Part shown: positions 1 through 4,975 of the stretch, one piece after another
How the letters are laid out: each line of letters begins with the position of its first letter
Position numbering within the stretch: position 1 is the stretch's first letter
Source of the DNA: an uncultured Myxococcales bacterium
Lineage (GTDB): Bacteria; Myxococcota_A; UBA9042
DNA: 7,803 bases
Direction of reading: 5' to 3'
Assembly (NCBI GenBank): GCA_903917305.1
Contig: CAIXAA010000412.1
Location: forward strand, 1 to 7,803
The notes under the pieces: model-generated
The model's input: only the letters and a program-made list of their open reading frames with translations
Database searches by the model: none
What the model was told of the DNA's origin: nothing
Position numbers and translations under genes: made by a program

Positions 1-2
1 CT

Positions 3-7
3 GGGAG
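3..7 (+). promoter_or_regulatory. Ribosome binding site that decides the GTG start at 13
   Basis: GGGAG lies five bases upstream of the GTG at 13-15. The next candidate start, an ATG at 37-39, has no purine-rich sequence at the right distance, so the GTG is preferred. The TAG at 8-10 could end an upstream gene, but only 12 bases are visible before the start. No promoter for this operon is inside the window. Confidence 0.6.
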
Positions 8-12
8 TAGCC

Positions 13-1104
13 GTGAACCACGATCGTCGCCCGGCCATGGGTCCTCGCCTCTTGAGCGCGCTGTCGATCGCGCTCTGCGTGGTGTGCGCGCCAGCGGCGT
101 GGAGCGCGGAGCCCAGCGGCGATCCGGCGCGCGCCAACAGCATCTACAAGGACGCCAAGGAGCGCTTCGAGGCCGGCGAGACGCAAAAAGCGCTGGAGCT
201 GGCGACCGAGGCCGAGCGCATCTTCCCGCATCCGAGCATCACGTTCCTCAAGGGCCGCGTGCTGCGGCGCCTGGGCCGGCTGCACGACGCGGACGAAGCG
301 TTCCAGGCGGCGGATTCGCCACAGCTTCCCAAGGCTTTGCACCGCCCGCTCGACGAGGAGCGCAAGTCGCTGGCCGAGGAGATGCAGCAGAAAGGCGAGC
401 TGCGCGTGCTGGTGCAGCCGCCCAATGCCCGCGTCAAGGTCGATGGCGAGGTACGCACGGGCACGTTCCAGTCCTGGGTGGACGTCGGGCGGCGGCGCGT
501 CGAGATCTCGGCACCGGGGCACCAGGCCGTCGTGCGTTCGGTCGAAGTGCAGGCGGGTGAAACTTCGGAGATTACCGTGGTCCTGCAGGCGATGGGCAGC
601 GCCATCATCGTCGTCGTGCCGGGCGGGCTGCGCGGCGTCGAAGTGCTGGTCGACGGCATCGCCCTCGATCTGGGCGACGGCACGGACGTCGGCGATCGTT
701 CGCAGCCGCAGCCGGTCGCAGCGGGCACGCACTCGGTCGTGTGCTCGCGCGGCGACAAGCGCGTCGTCAAGAGCGTGGAAGTGGGCACCGGCGTGGAAGT
801 GGACGTCGACTGCAGCAAGCTCTCCGGCGGCAGCCTGGGCGCGCTGCCCGTCAAGGCCATCGGCTGGGGCGGCGTCGGCGTCGGCGCGTTGGTGATGGGG
901 TACGGCGCGTGGGGCCTGGGCTCCTACTACCTCAGCGACGCGGACGACCCGCGCGGCGTGAAGTCGTCGAACAAGCAATGGCTGGGCAGCGTCTATGCCG
1001 TGACCGGTGCTGCCGCCGGCGTGCTGAGCTACCTGCTGCTGGTGCGTCCGGCCGATGCCGCCAAGCCTGCGCCCGCCGCCGACGTCTCGCAGGGGGAGCG
1101 TTGA
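13..1104 (+). CDS. Exported TPR/PEGA-domain protein with C-terminal membrane segments
   Basis: Residues 1-32 are a basic then hydrophobic signal peptide ending in an AWSA-type cleavage site. Residues about 43-105 form alanine-rich helices of TPR type (an 'A..lY..A...fe.G....Al.la..A' pattern), followed by a charged helix at 114-128. Residues about 129-192 are a PEGA domain: the strand 'GELRVLVQPPNARVKVDG' is followed by 'V.VGRRRVEISAPGH' and a closing strand. Residues about 197-269 look like a second, more diverged PEGA-like unit ending near Cys244 and Cys267. Two glycine/alanine-rich hydrophobic stretches at about 281-307 and 323-346 look like membrane helices. PEGA proteins of this architecture are common in Myxococcota and are thought to act as envelope binding or scaffold proteins, with no known catalysis. 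The start is GTG with a good ribosome site. The stop overlaps the start of the next gene (TTGA), implying translational coupling. The specific partner or ligand cannot be read from the sequence. Confidence 0.9.
   Translation: MNHDRRPAMGPRLLSALSIALCVVCAPAAWSAEPSGDPARANSIYKDAKERFEAGETQKALELATEAERIFPHPSITFLKGRVLRRLGRLHDADEAFQAADSPQLPKALHRPLDEERKSLAEEMQQKGELRVLVQPPNARVKVDGEVRTGTFQSWVDVGRRRVEISAPGHQAVVRSVEVQAGETSEITVVLQAMGSAIIVVVPGGLRGVEVLVDGIALDLGDGTDVGDRSQPQPVAAGTHSVVCSRGDKRVVKSVEVGTGVEVDVDCSKLSGGSLGALPVKAIGWGGVGVGALVMGYGAWGLGSYYLSDADDPRGVKSSNKQWLGSVYAVTGAAAGVLSYLLLVRPADAAKPAPAADVSQGER
1091..1096 (+). promoter_or_regulatory. Ribosome binding site for the TTG-start gene
   Basis: AGGGGG sits at the very end of the PEGA gene, four bases before the TTG at 1101-1103. 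It supports the unusual TTG start. It lies inside coding sequence, as expected for a translationally coupled pair. Confidence 0.5.
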
Positions 1105-1580
1105 GCCCGCCGGACCGCGACGCCGTCGATCAAGAGTCCCTCTGCCGCCGCTGCGGCGTGAGCTGCCACGTCGCGATTCCGCTGGGCCGCCGTGCCCTCG
1201 TCGTGCCGGGCCTGCACTGCTGCCACCTCGCGCCGGACGGCGAAAAGCGCTTTGCTTGCAGGGTCTACGCCGACCGCTACAAGGTCGCGCCGTGGTGCCA
1301 TTCCGCTGCCGAGGCCGCGCCGGCGGGCTACCTCGCCGTCGATTGTCCGCATGGCGTGCACCCTGGGCACGGAAAAACGCAACTGAACGAGGCCGACCTG
1401 CAACGCGCATGGCCGGAGCTGTTGGAGAGGATGCTGCAATGGGGCCTGCCTGTGTACATCGACCACGACGCGCTGCTGCGCGAGGTCGAGCGACGCACGG
1501 GCGAGGCGCACCAGCTGCAGCCATGGCCTCGCGATCCAGAGCGCCTGCGCCTCGTGCGCCGCGGGCCAAGGCAACCATGA
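1101..1580 (+). CDS. YkgJ-like cysteine-rich zinc/iron-chelating protein
   Basis: This is a 159-residue protein without a signal peptide, so probably cytoplasmic. It has eight cysteines in a pattern resembling the YkgJ/UPF0153 zinc- or iron-chelating family: C15-x2-C18-x3-C22, a C40-C41 pair, then C53-R-V-Y-x8-C66 and C82. The segment 'CRVYADRYKVAPWC' is the recognisable family signature (family form roughly C.iY..RP..C). The far C-terminal half, 95-159, is helical and charged and lacks obvious motifs. The chosen start is TTG at 1101, which overlaps the preceding TGA. The reading frame stays open further upstream, but that would overlap the PEGA gene by hundreds of bases. A GTG at 1156 would cut into the first cysteine cluster. 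The stop TGA overlaps the ATG of the next gene. Biochemical function in this family is poorly known; a metal or Fe-S site is inferred from the cysteines. Confidence 0.8.
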   Translation: MSPPDRDAVDQESLCRRCGVSCHVAIPLGRRALVVPGLHCCHLAPDGEKRFACRVYADRYKVAPWCHSAAEAAPAGYLAVDCPHGVHPGHGKTQLNEADLQRAWPELLERMLQWGLPVYIDHDALLREVERRTGEAHQLQPWPRDPERLRLVRRGPRQP

Positions 1581-2956
1581 TCTCGCGCGCTTCCTGCATC
1601 CTGTTGCTTGCTGCCGTGACGCAGCTGTGCGCCTGCGCCACCGTGCGGGATTTCCTCATTCCGCCCGCGCGGTTGGCAGCGCCGTCCGCGCAGGAGGCCC
1701 ACGCCAGCAAGGCGCCCATGGCCGACGTCGTGCTGCACGTCGGCCGCATCGCCGGCGCCGACCCCGAAGCCCGCAGCATCGCCGTGCGCGGCAACCGCAT
1801 CGTCAGCGTCGGCCCCAGCTCCCAGGTCGAGTCCCTGCTGGCACCCGCGACGCAAATCCTTCGCTATTCCAGCAGCTTCGTGCGCGCCGGCGCCATCGCC
1901 ACGCCCGTGCGCCTGGACGCCGCGGCGATGCTGTCGGACGCCGTCGACCTGCACATCGCCACGCAGCCGGCCGCCGTGCGCGGACTGCTGGCCGATGCCC
2001 GCCTCGACGTGCGCGCCGCGGGCGACTGGGTGTGGGGCTACGGCCTGCGCAAGGAACTGCTGCGCACCATGACGGCGGCGGACATCGACGCCTCGACGGG
2101 CGGCGTGCCTGTGCTGCTGACGTCCGAGGATGGGCAGGCGGCGTTGCTCAACTCCGCGATGATGCTGCTGGAACCGCCGTCGATGGCCGAGTTCCTGCTG
2201 CGCGATGGCGGCCGGGCGGAAGGCCTGGCGGCGCTCGCGGCCTGGCACCGCGCGCCGCCCCTGCGCCAGGAGCGGCTGCGCCCGCTGCTGCTGCAAGCCT
2301 TGACCGAGATGCAACAGCAAGGAATCACGGAAGTCCATGTGGTCGGTGGCTCGCACGCCCTGGTCGAGGCGCTGGTCATGCTGGAGCACGACCGCCGCCT
2401 GCCGCTGCGCTGCGTCGTGTTCCTCGATGGCGAGCTGCCGGAGGGGCGCGCGCTGCTGCAGACGAGCGATGCGCCCACAAAACAAGGGCTTGCGACTGTG
2501 ATGCGGCCCAACATCCCGTCGCTCGTGCGCGTCGCCGGCGTGCAGTTCTGGCTGGACAGCAGCAATGACGCTGGTCCGCCGCACCTCCACTACACCGATG
2601 CCCAGCTCGAAGAGTGGATCCTGGCTGCGGATCACACGGGGCACCAGGTCGCGCTCAACGCCATCAGCGACGATGCCACCGCGCAATTGGCGCGTGTCTT
2701 GGCGGCCTTGCAGCGGCCGGCCACGGCGCTGCCCGTGCGCGTGGAGCACGCGTCGAGCTTCCTGCCGCGCGGTGGGCCGGTGCCGGCCGCGCTGGCGGTC
2801 ACTGCGCCGCTTGTGCCTGGATCCATAGCAGATTTTGTGCTGTGGTCGCGCGATCCGGATGCGCCGCCGCAGCCCGGCCAGCCGCGCGCGGAGCCGCTGC
2901 TGTCGATGGTCGGCGGTCAGCCGTCGATTCTGAGCTTTGCGGATCGCGACATGTAA
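1577..2956 (+). CDS. Amidohydrolase-3 (YtcJ-like) family protein, catalytically degenerate, probable lipoprotein
   Basis: This 459-residue protein starts at an ATG that overlaps the previous stop (ATGA). Residues 1-20 form a short hydrophobic signal ending L-C-A-C20, a plausible though imperfect lipobox, so it may be lipid-anchored. The fold is recognisable as amidohydrolase family 3. It has the N-terminal 'VVLHVGRI...IAVRGNRIVSVG' beta domain (51-79), 'GDWVWGYG' (149-156), 'GVPVLLTSEDGQAALLNS' (176-193), 'GITEVHVVGG' (249-258), 'GHQVALNAISDDA' (355-367), 'VRVEHA' (387-392) and 'PGSIADFVLW' (414-423). The active site is missing. Where the family has F-x-D-x-H-x-H, this protein has F-V-R-A-G-A-I (101-107). 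The metal-bridging Lys is replaced by Gln323, the DGH histidine by Gln187 and the HAIGD histidine by Asn361. About 90-100 residues that normally carry the SDxP aspartate are absent between 392 and 414. The reading frame is uninterrupted, which suggests a maintained pseudoenzyme rather than decay. Its present role is unknown. Confidence 0.85.
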   Translation: MISRASCILLLAAVTQLCACATVRDFLIPPARLAAPSAQEAHASKAPMADVVLHVGRIAGADPEARSIAVRGNRIVSVGPSSQVESLLAPATQILRYSSSFVRAGAIATPVRLDAAAMLSDAVDLHIATQPAAVRGLLADARLDVRAAGDWVWGYGLRKELLRTMTAADIDASTGGVPVLLTSEDGQAALLNSAMMLLEPPSMAEFLLRDGGRAEGLAALAAWHRAPPLRQERLRPLLLQALTEMQQQGITEVHVVGGSHALVEALVMLEHDRRLPLRCVVFLDGELPEGRALLQTSDAPTKQGLATVMRPNIPSLVRVAGVQFWLDSSNDAGPPHLHYTDAQLEEWILAADHTGHQVALNAISDDATAQLARVLAALQRPATALPVRVEHASSFLPRGGPVPAALAVTAPLVPGSIADFVLWSRDPDAPPQPGQPRAEPLLSMVGGQPSILSFADRDM

Positions 2957-2975
2957 GCGCCTGGATCTGCGCTTA
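2954..2975. terminator. Inverted repeat spanning both convergent stop codons
   Basis: TAAGCGC (2954-2960) and GCGCTTA (2969-2975) form a perfect 7-bp stem with an 8-base loop. The first three bases are the TAA stop of the + strand gene and the last three are the TAA stop of the - strand gene. The placement suggests a bidirectional terminator for the two facing operons. The stem is short and there is no clear T tract on either side, so it may be weak or rely on other factors. Confidence 0.4.
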
Positions 2976-3974
2976 CTTCTTGCCGCCGACGCGGTTGATG
3001 TGCCGCACCTGGAGCTCGAGCTCCTCGACCATCGCGTTCGAGCCATTCGCGTCCAGTTGCCAGCCCGACCAGCGCGACGGCCACGTGTCCAGCAGATCGT
3101 AGCGCGCCAGCTCGTCCTGGCCCGAGTCGTCCATCAGGATGACGCTGACGTTCTCGAACTTCATCTTGCCGTCCATGGTCGACTTCATCCAGTCCCACAG
3201 AACCGACGTATTCACATAGCCTTTCTTGAGGACGACCGGCGCGATCTTCGGCCGCCCGGGAATCTGGCGCGCGTACTTGTCCTTGCCGCTCTGGTACTCG
3301 ATCAGCTCGGTCGAGACGCCCAGGCCATCGACGCTGCGAAAGCCGCCGGCCTTCAAGCTGCCGAATTCAAGCTCGAAACGAAAGCCGCCCTGGTGGTCAT
3401 GCCAGCGTGCGCCGTTCGTGCCGCCCGTCTGCGTCTTGCCCGCATCCGCGTGCACGCTCAGGTGCGCGCTGGCCTTGGCCTTTGCGCCCTTCTTCTCGAC
3501 GGTTGCCTCGATGTCGATGTTCTTGCCGTGGTAGTCGACGTGCGCCAGCGTCGCGCCCTTGCCGGCCGTCGTGTGGCCGCCCGCCGCCTGACCCGCCGCC
3601 GCCGCCTTGCCCGTGTTGTCCTTGGTGTCGGCGATCTCGATCTTCTTGGCTTCGTAGTCGGTATGCTCGAGCTTGCCTTCCTTGCCCGCCGTCGTCAGGC
3701 CGCCCGCCGCTTGACCGGCCGCGGCTGCCTTGCCGGTGTTGTCCTTGGTGTCGGCGATGTCGATCTTCTTGGCTTCGTAGTCGGTGTGCTCGAGCGTCGC
3801 GCCCTTGCCCGCCGTCGTCGCGCCTCCGGCCGCCTGACCCGCCGCCGCCGCCTTGCCCGTGTTGTCCTTGGTGTCGCCGATCTCGATCTTCTTCTGCTCA
3901 TAGGCGGCCTTCAGCACGCCCTTGGCATCGGCATCGCGTTCCTTGACCTCAGCCTCGTCCTTCTTGGATTCCAT
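2973..3974 (-). CDS. T4 gp19-like contractile-injection tube protein with N-terminal 41-residue repeats
   Basis: Residues about 197-329 match the phage T4 gp19-type tail tube family found in contractile tails and eCIS. They show 'FRFELEFG..KAGGFRSVDGLG' with 'ELIEYQSG', then 'PVVLKKGYVNTSVLWDWM', 'ENVSVILMDDSGQ', a 'W.l..trWsgWqLdangsna' segment, and the closing strand 'VEELELQVRHI'. Such proteins stack as hexameric rings to make the inner tube. The first 190 residues are unlike ordinary tube proteins, which are about 140-180 residues in total. A charged helix (1-24) is followed by three tandem 41-residue repeats (28-68, 69-109, 110-150) and a partial fourth (151-171). No signal peptide is present, consistent with cytoplasmic assembly. 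AAGGAAGG lies six bases upstream of the ATG. No sheath, baseplate, ATPase or tape-measure gene is in the window, so the gene is an orphan here. The tube assignment is strong; the role of the repeats is unknown. Confidence 0.88.
   Translation of the reverse strand: MESKKDEAEVKERDADAKGVLKAAYEQKKIEIGDTKDNTGKAAAAGQAAGGATTAGKGATLEHTDYEAKKIDIADTKDNTGKAAAAGQAAGGLTTAGKEGKLEHTDYEAKKIEIADTKDNTGKAAAAGQAAGGHTTAGKGATLAHVDYHGKNIDIEATVEKKGAKAKASAHLSVHADAGKTQTGGTNGARWHDHQGGFRFELEFGSLKAGGFRSVDGLGVSTELIEYQSGKDKYARQIPGRPKIAPVVLKKGYVNTSVLWDWMKSTMDGKMKFENVSVILMDDSGQDELARYDLLDTWPSRWSGWQLDANGSNAMVEELELQVRHINRVGGKK
3525..3893 (-). repeat. Three tandem 123-bp coding repeats (plus partial fourth to about 3462)
   Basis: The units lie at 3771-3893, 3648-3770 and 3525-3647. 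The landmark GTTGTCCTTGGTGTCG recurs in + strand orientation at 3615, 3738 and 3861, exactly 123 bases apart. Each unit encodes 41 residues: a short strand 'KKI(D/E)I(A/G)DTKDN', an alanine/glycine-rich stretch, and 'TTAGK...LEHTDYEA'. The period also appears as Tyr25, Tyr66, Tyr107 and Tyr148. The last unit runs into a diverged fourth ('KNIDIEATVEKKGAKAKAS'). High identity at DNA level points to recent duplication or ongoing homogenisation. Confidence 0.92.
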
Positions 3975-4010
3975 AGGCTACCTTCCTTTTCACGCGGCAG
4001 GGCGACGGGC

Positions 4011-4026
4011 ACAAAGCACGTGCCAA
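4011..4026 (-). promoter_or_regulatory. Sigma-54-type (-24/-12) promoter for the tube gene
   Basis: Read on the - strand the sequence is TTGGCACG-TGCT-TTGT. The -24 element matches the consensus TTGGCACG perfectly. The 4-base gap and the TTG of the -12 element also match; only the final C of TTGC is T. Transcription would start near 4000, giving a leader of about 25 bases that contains the ribosome site at 3981-3988 and leads into the ATG at 3974. The geometry fits well. A sigma-54 promoter would make expression depend on an enhancer-binding activator. Confidence 0.55.
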
Positions 4027-4040
4027 TGCTTCCTGTTTGC

Positions 4041-4072
4041 GTCACGGGACCGCACCTTGTCAACGGGAACCG
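4041..4072. repeat. Imperfect direct repeats upstream of the sigma-54-like promoter
   Basis: GTCACGGGACCG (4041-4052) and GTCAACGGGAACCG (4059-4072) differ only by two inserted A residues and begin 18 bases apart. They lie 15-46 bases upstream of the -24 element of the tube promoter. They could be activator or repressor binding sites; this is inferred from position only. Confidence 0.35.
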
Positions 4073-4136
4073 ACGGCACCGGGGCTTGCAGACCCCGCGT
4101 GGTTGCGCGCAATGGGACGGCCGCTCCCGAAACGCA

Positions 4137-4179
4137 CTGCGCCCAGGCAGCTCCCTTCGCGGGCTCCGCCTGGGCGCAG
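4137..4179 (-). terminator. Stem-loop terminator after the cytochrome gene
   Basis: CTGCGCCCAGGC (4137-4148) and GCCTGGGCGCAG (4168-4179) form a perfect 12-bp GC-rich stem, with some further pairing possible inside the 19-base loop. It starts 22 bases past the cytochrome stop. On the - strand it is followed by TGCGTTTCGG, only a short T run, so it is a strong hairpin with a weak T tract. Confidence 0.7.
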
Positions 4180-4201
4180 GCTGTCTGGCGGTCCGGACGG
4201 A

Positions 4202-4828
4202 CTACTTGAGGTGGCAAGCCAGGCACAGCGCGCTGCCGTTGTTCAGCATGCGCAGGAACTTGCCCTTGGAGTTGTCGTGCACCGAGTGGCACGTCGCGCA
4301 CTGCATCTGCGCGCTGAACAGCGGCAGGGTGCTCGCGGCGTCGACGTACTTGTCACTCGCCGGGCTGCGCAGCCCGCCGTCCGCCGTGGCGAGCGCCGCG
4401 TCGTACGTGAACGAGATCGGGTGATCGTTGGTCAGGTCGGTGCCGAGCTTGGCGCCACCCGGGTCCATGAAGTGCGTACCGGCATTGCCGCCGTAGGAGT
4501 CGAGCGCCACGGTGCCGTCATGGCACGACAGGCAAAGCTTCGAGGTGCCGGTCGGCTGGCCGACCACGGCATTGAGGGTCGCGCTGGTGTAGGCGCTGAA
4601 GGTCGCGACCGTCACAGCATGGTTCCACAGCGGGGCGCCCGGCACCGCCTGCGCATTGTGCGGCGTGTGGCAGAAGATGCAGATCTGCGTCGTGCCCCAA
4701 CCCTGGGCCGAGAGATCGTGGGCCGTTCCCGCAATGCCGGCTTGGGCCTGCGTCGGCATCATCGCGGCCATCACGAGGCCCGTGAGCAGCACCGCGGCGG
4801 CGGTCAGCATGGTGTGTAGGCGCGTCAT
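4202..4828 (-). CDS. Periplasmic tetrahaem c-type cytochrome
   Basis: This 208-residue protein has a Sec signal peptide ending near AQA30. It contains four CXXCH haem c attachment sites: C50-IF-CH54, C99-LS-CH103, C177-AT-CH181 and C202-LA-CH206. The last ends two residues before the C-terminus. Possible distal ligands include His57 in 'CHTPHN', His136 in 'NDHPISF' and His184 in 'HSVHD'. This spacing, with a 'DHPI' element between haem sites, resembles small cytochrome c3/doubled-CXXCH family proteins in Geobacter-like and myxobacterial genomes. It should be matured in the periplasm by the Ccm/Ccs system, which is not in the window, and pass electrons between inner- and outer-membrane partners. 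The ribosome site AAGGAGGA lies six bases before the ATG and is the strongest in the window, suggesting high expression. Upstream is an outer-membrane barrel gene with the same orientation. The electron donor and acceptor are unknown. Confidence 0.93.
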   Translation of the reverse strand: MTRLHTMLTAAAVLLTGLVMAAMMPTQAQAGIAGTAHDLSAQGWGTTQICIFCHTPHNAQAVPGAPLWNHAVTVATFSAYTSATLNAVVGQPTGTSKLCLSCHDGTVALDSYGGNAGTHFMDPGGAKLGTDLTNDHPISFTYDAALATADGGLRSPASDKYVDAASTLPLFSAQMQCATCHSVHDNSKGKFLRMLNNGSALCLACHLK

Positions 4829-4865
4829 GTCGAGTCCTCCTTGCGTTGTGCGAATGCGCAGCAGA

Positions 4866-4903
4866 CGTCATCGCAACCGCATCGACGAGATGAAGTGATG
4901 ACG
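4866..4903 (-). other. Nested hairpin in the cytochrome leader
   Basis: CGTCATC (4866-4872) pairs with GATGACG (4897-4903). Inside the 24-base loop, CATC (4880-4883) pairs with GATG (4889-4892). It lies 38 bases upstream of the cytochrome start codon. It could be an RNA leader structure or a protein-binding site; no known riboswitch fold is recognised. Confidence 0.35.
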
Positions 4904-4908
4904 ATGCG

Positions 4909-4938
4909 AGTGTGCGCAATGGTGTTTGAGACTGTCAA
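4909..4938 (-). promoter_or_regulatory. Weak sigma-70-type promoter candidate for the cytochrome
   Basis: A perfect TTGACA -35 box on the - strand (4938-4933) is followed after 18 bases by CACACT (4914-4909), which matches TATAAT at only three positions. It lies inside the large inverted repeat described separately, as an operator-controlled promoter would. The -10 match is poor, so this is tentative. Confidence 0.25.
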
Positions 4939-4958
4939 GCTCGCCGAGCTGCGCACAC
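4910..4958. repeat. Perfect 9-bp inverted repeat flanking a small palindrome
   Basis: GTGTGCGCA (4910-4918) and TGCGCACAC (4950-4958) are perfect inverted copies separated by 31 bases. Within the spacer, AGCTCG-C-CGAGCT (4938-4950) is a second symmetrical element, next to a TTGACA box. Together they fill most of the 147-base gap between barrel and cytochrome genes. This could be a regulator binding region, a terminator for the upstream gene, or both. Confidence 0.45.
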
Positions 4959-4975
4959 AAACATGCACAAAGGCG

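Larger units (their letters stand above)
3975..4201. other. 227-base intergenic region between cytochrome and tube gene
   Basis: No gene is seen here. From right to left on the - strand the region holds the palindrome GTCCGGAC (4191-4198) and the 12-bp stem-loop at 4137-4179. It then holds a short CGGGG/CCCCG hairpin (4080-4084 with 4093-4097), two imperfect direct repeats (4041-4052 and 4059-4072), the sigma-54-like promoter and the tube gene's ribosome site. This is the layout expected of a terminator followed by an independently regulated promoter. Confidence 0.6.

Noticed and set aside
144..860. 238-codon - strand frame inside the PEGA gene
   Set aside because: Ser/Thr/Arg-rich antisense shadow without motif or ribosome site.
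1577..2956. Calling the amidohydrolase-like gene a functional enzyme, or a frameshifted pseudogene
   Set aside because: Metal ligands are absent, so activity of the usual type is unlikely. The frame has no interruption and is translationally coupled, so decay is not evident either.
1328..3046. Long - strand open frame (572 codons) opposite the amidohydrolase-like gene
   Set aside because: It is low-complexity and Arg-rich with no recognisable domain. It is a GC-rich shadow of the + strand gene, which shows family motifs and coupled start and stop signals.
3462..3893. CRISPR array or intergenic repeat
   Set aside because: The period is 123 bases with no unique spacers. The units are contiguous and in frame, so they are coding tandem repeats.
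4058..4063. TTGACA on the - strand as a sigma-70 -35 box for the tube gene
   Set aside because: At 17-base spacing the -10 position reads GCAAAC, a poor match. The sigma-54-like element is closer and much stronger.
2937..4424. Long + strand open frame (495 codons) with internal repeats, opposite the tube gene
   Set aside because: Its repeats are the antisense reading of the 123-bp units. The - strand frame has a clear tube domain, a ribosome site and a promoter.
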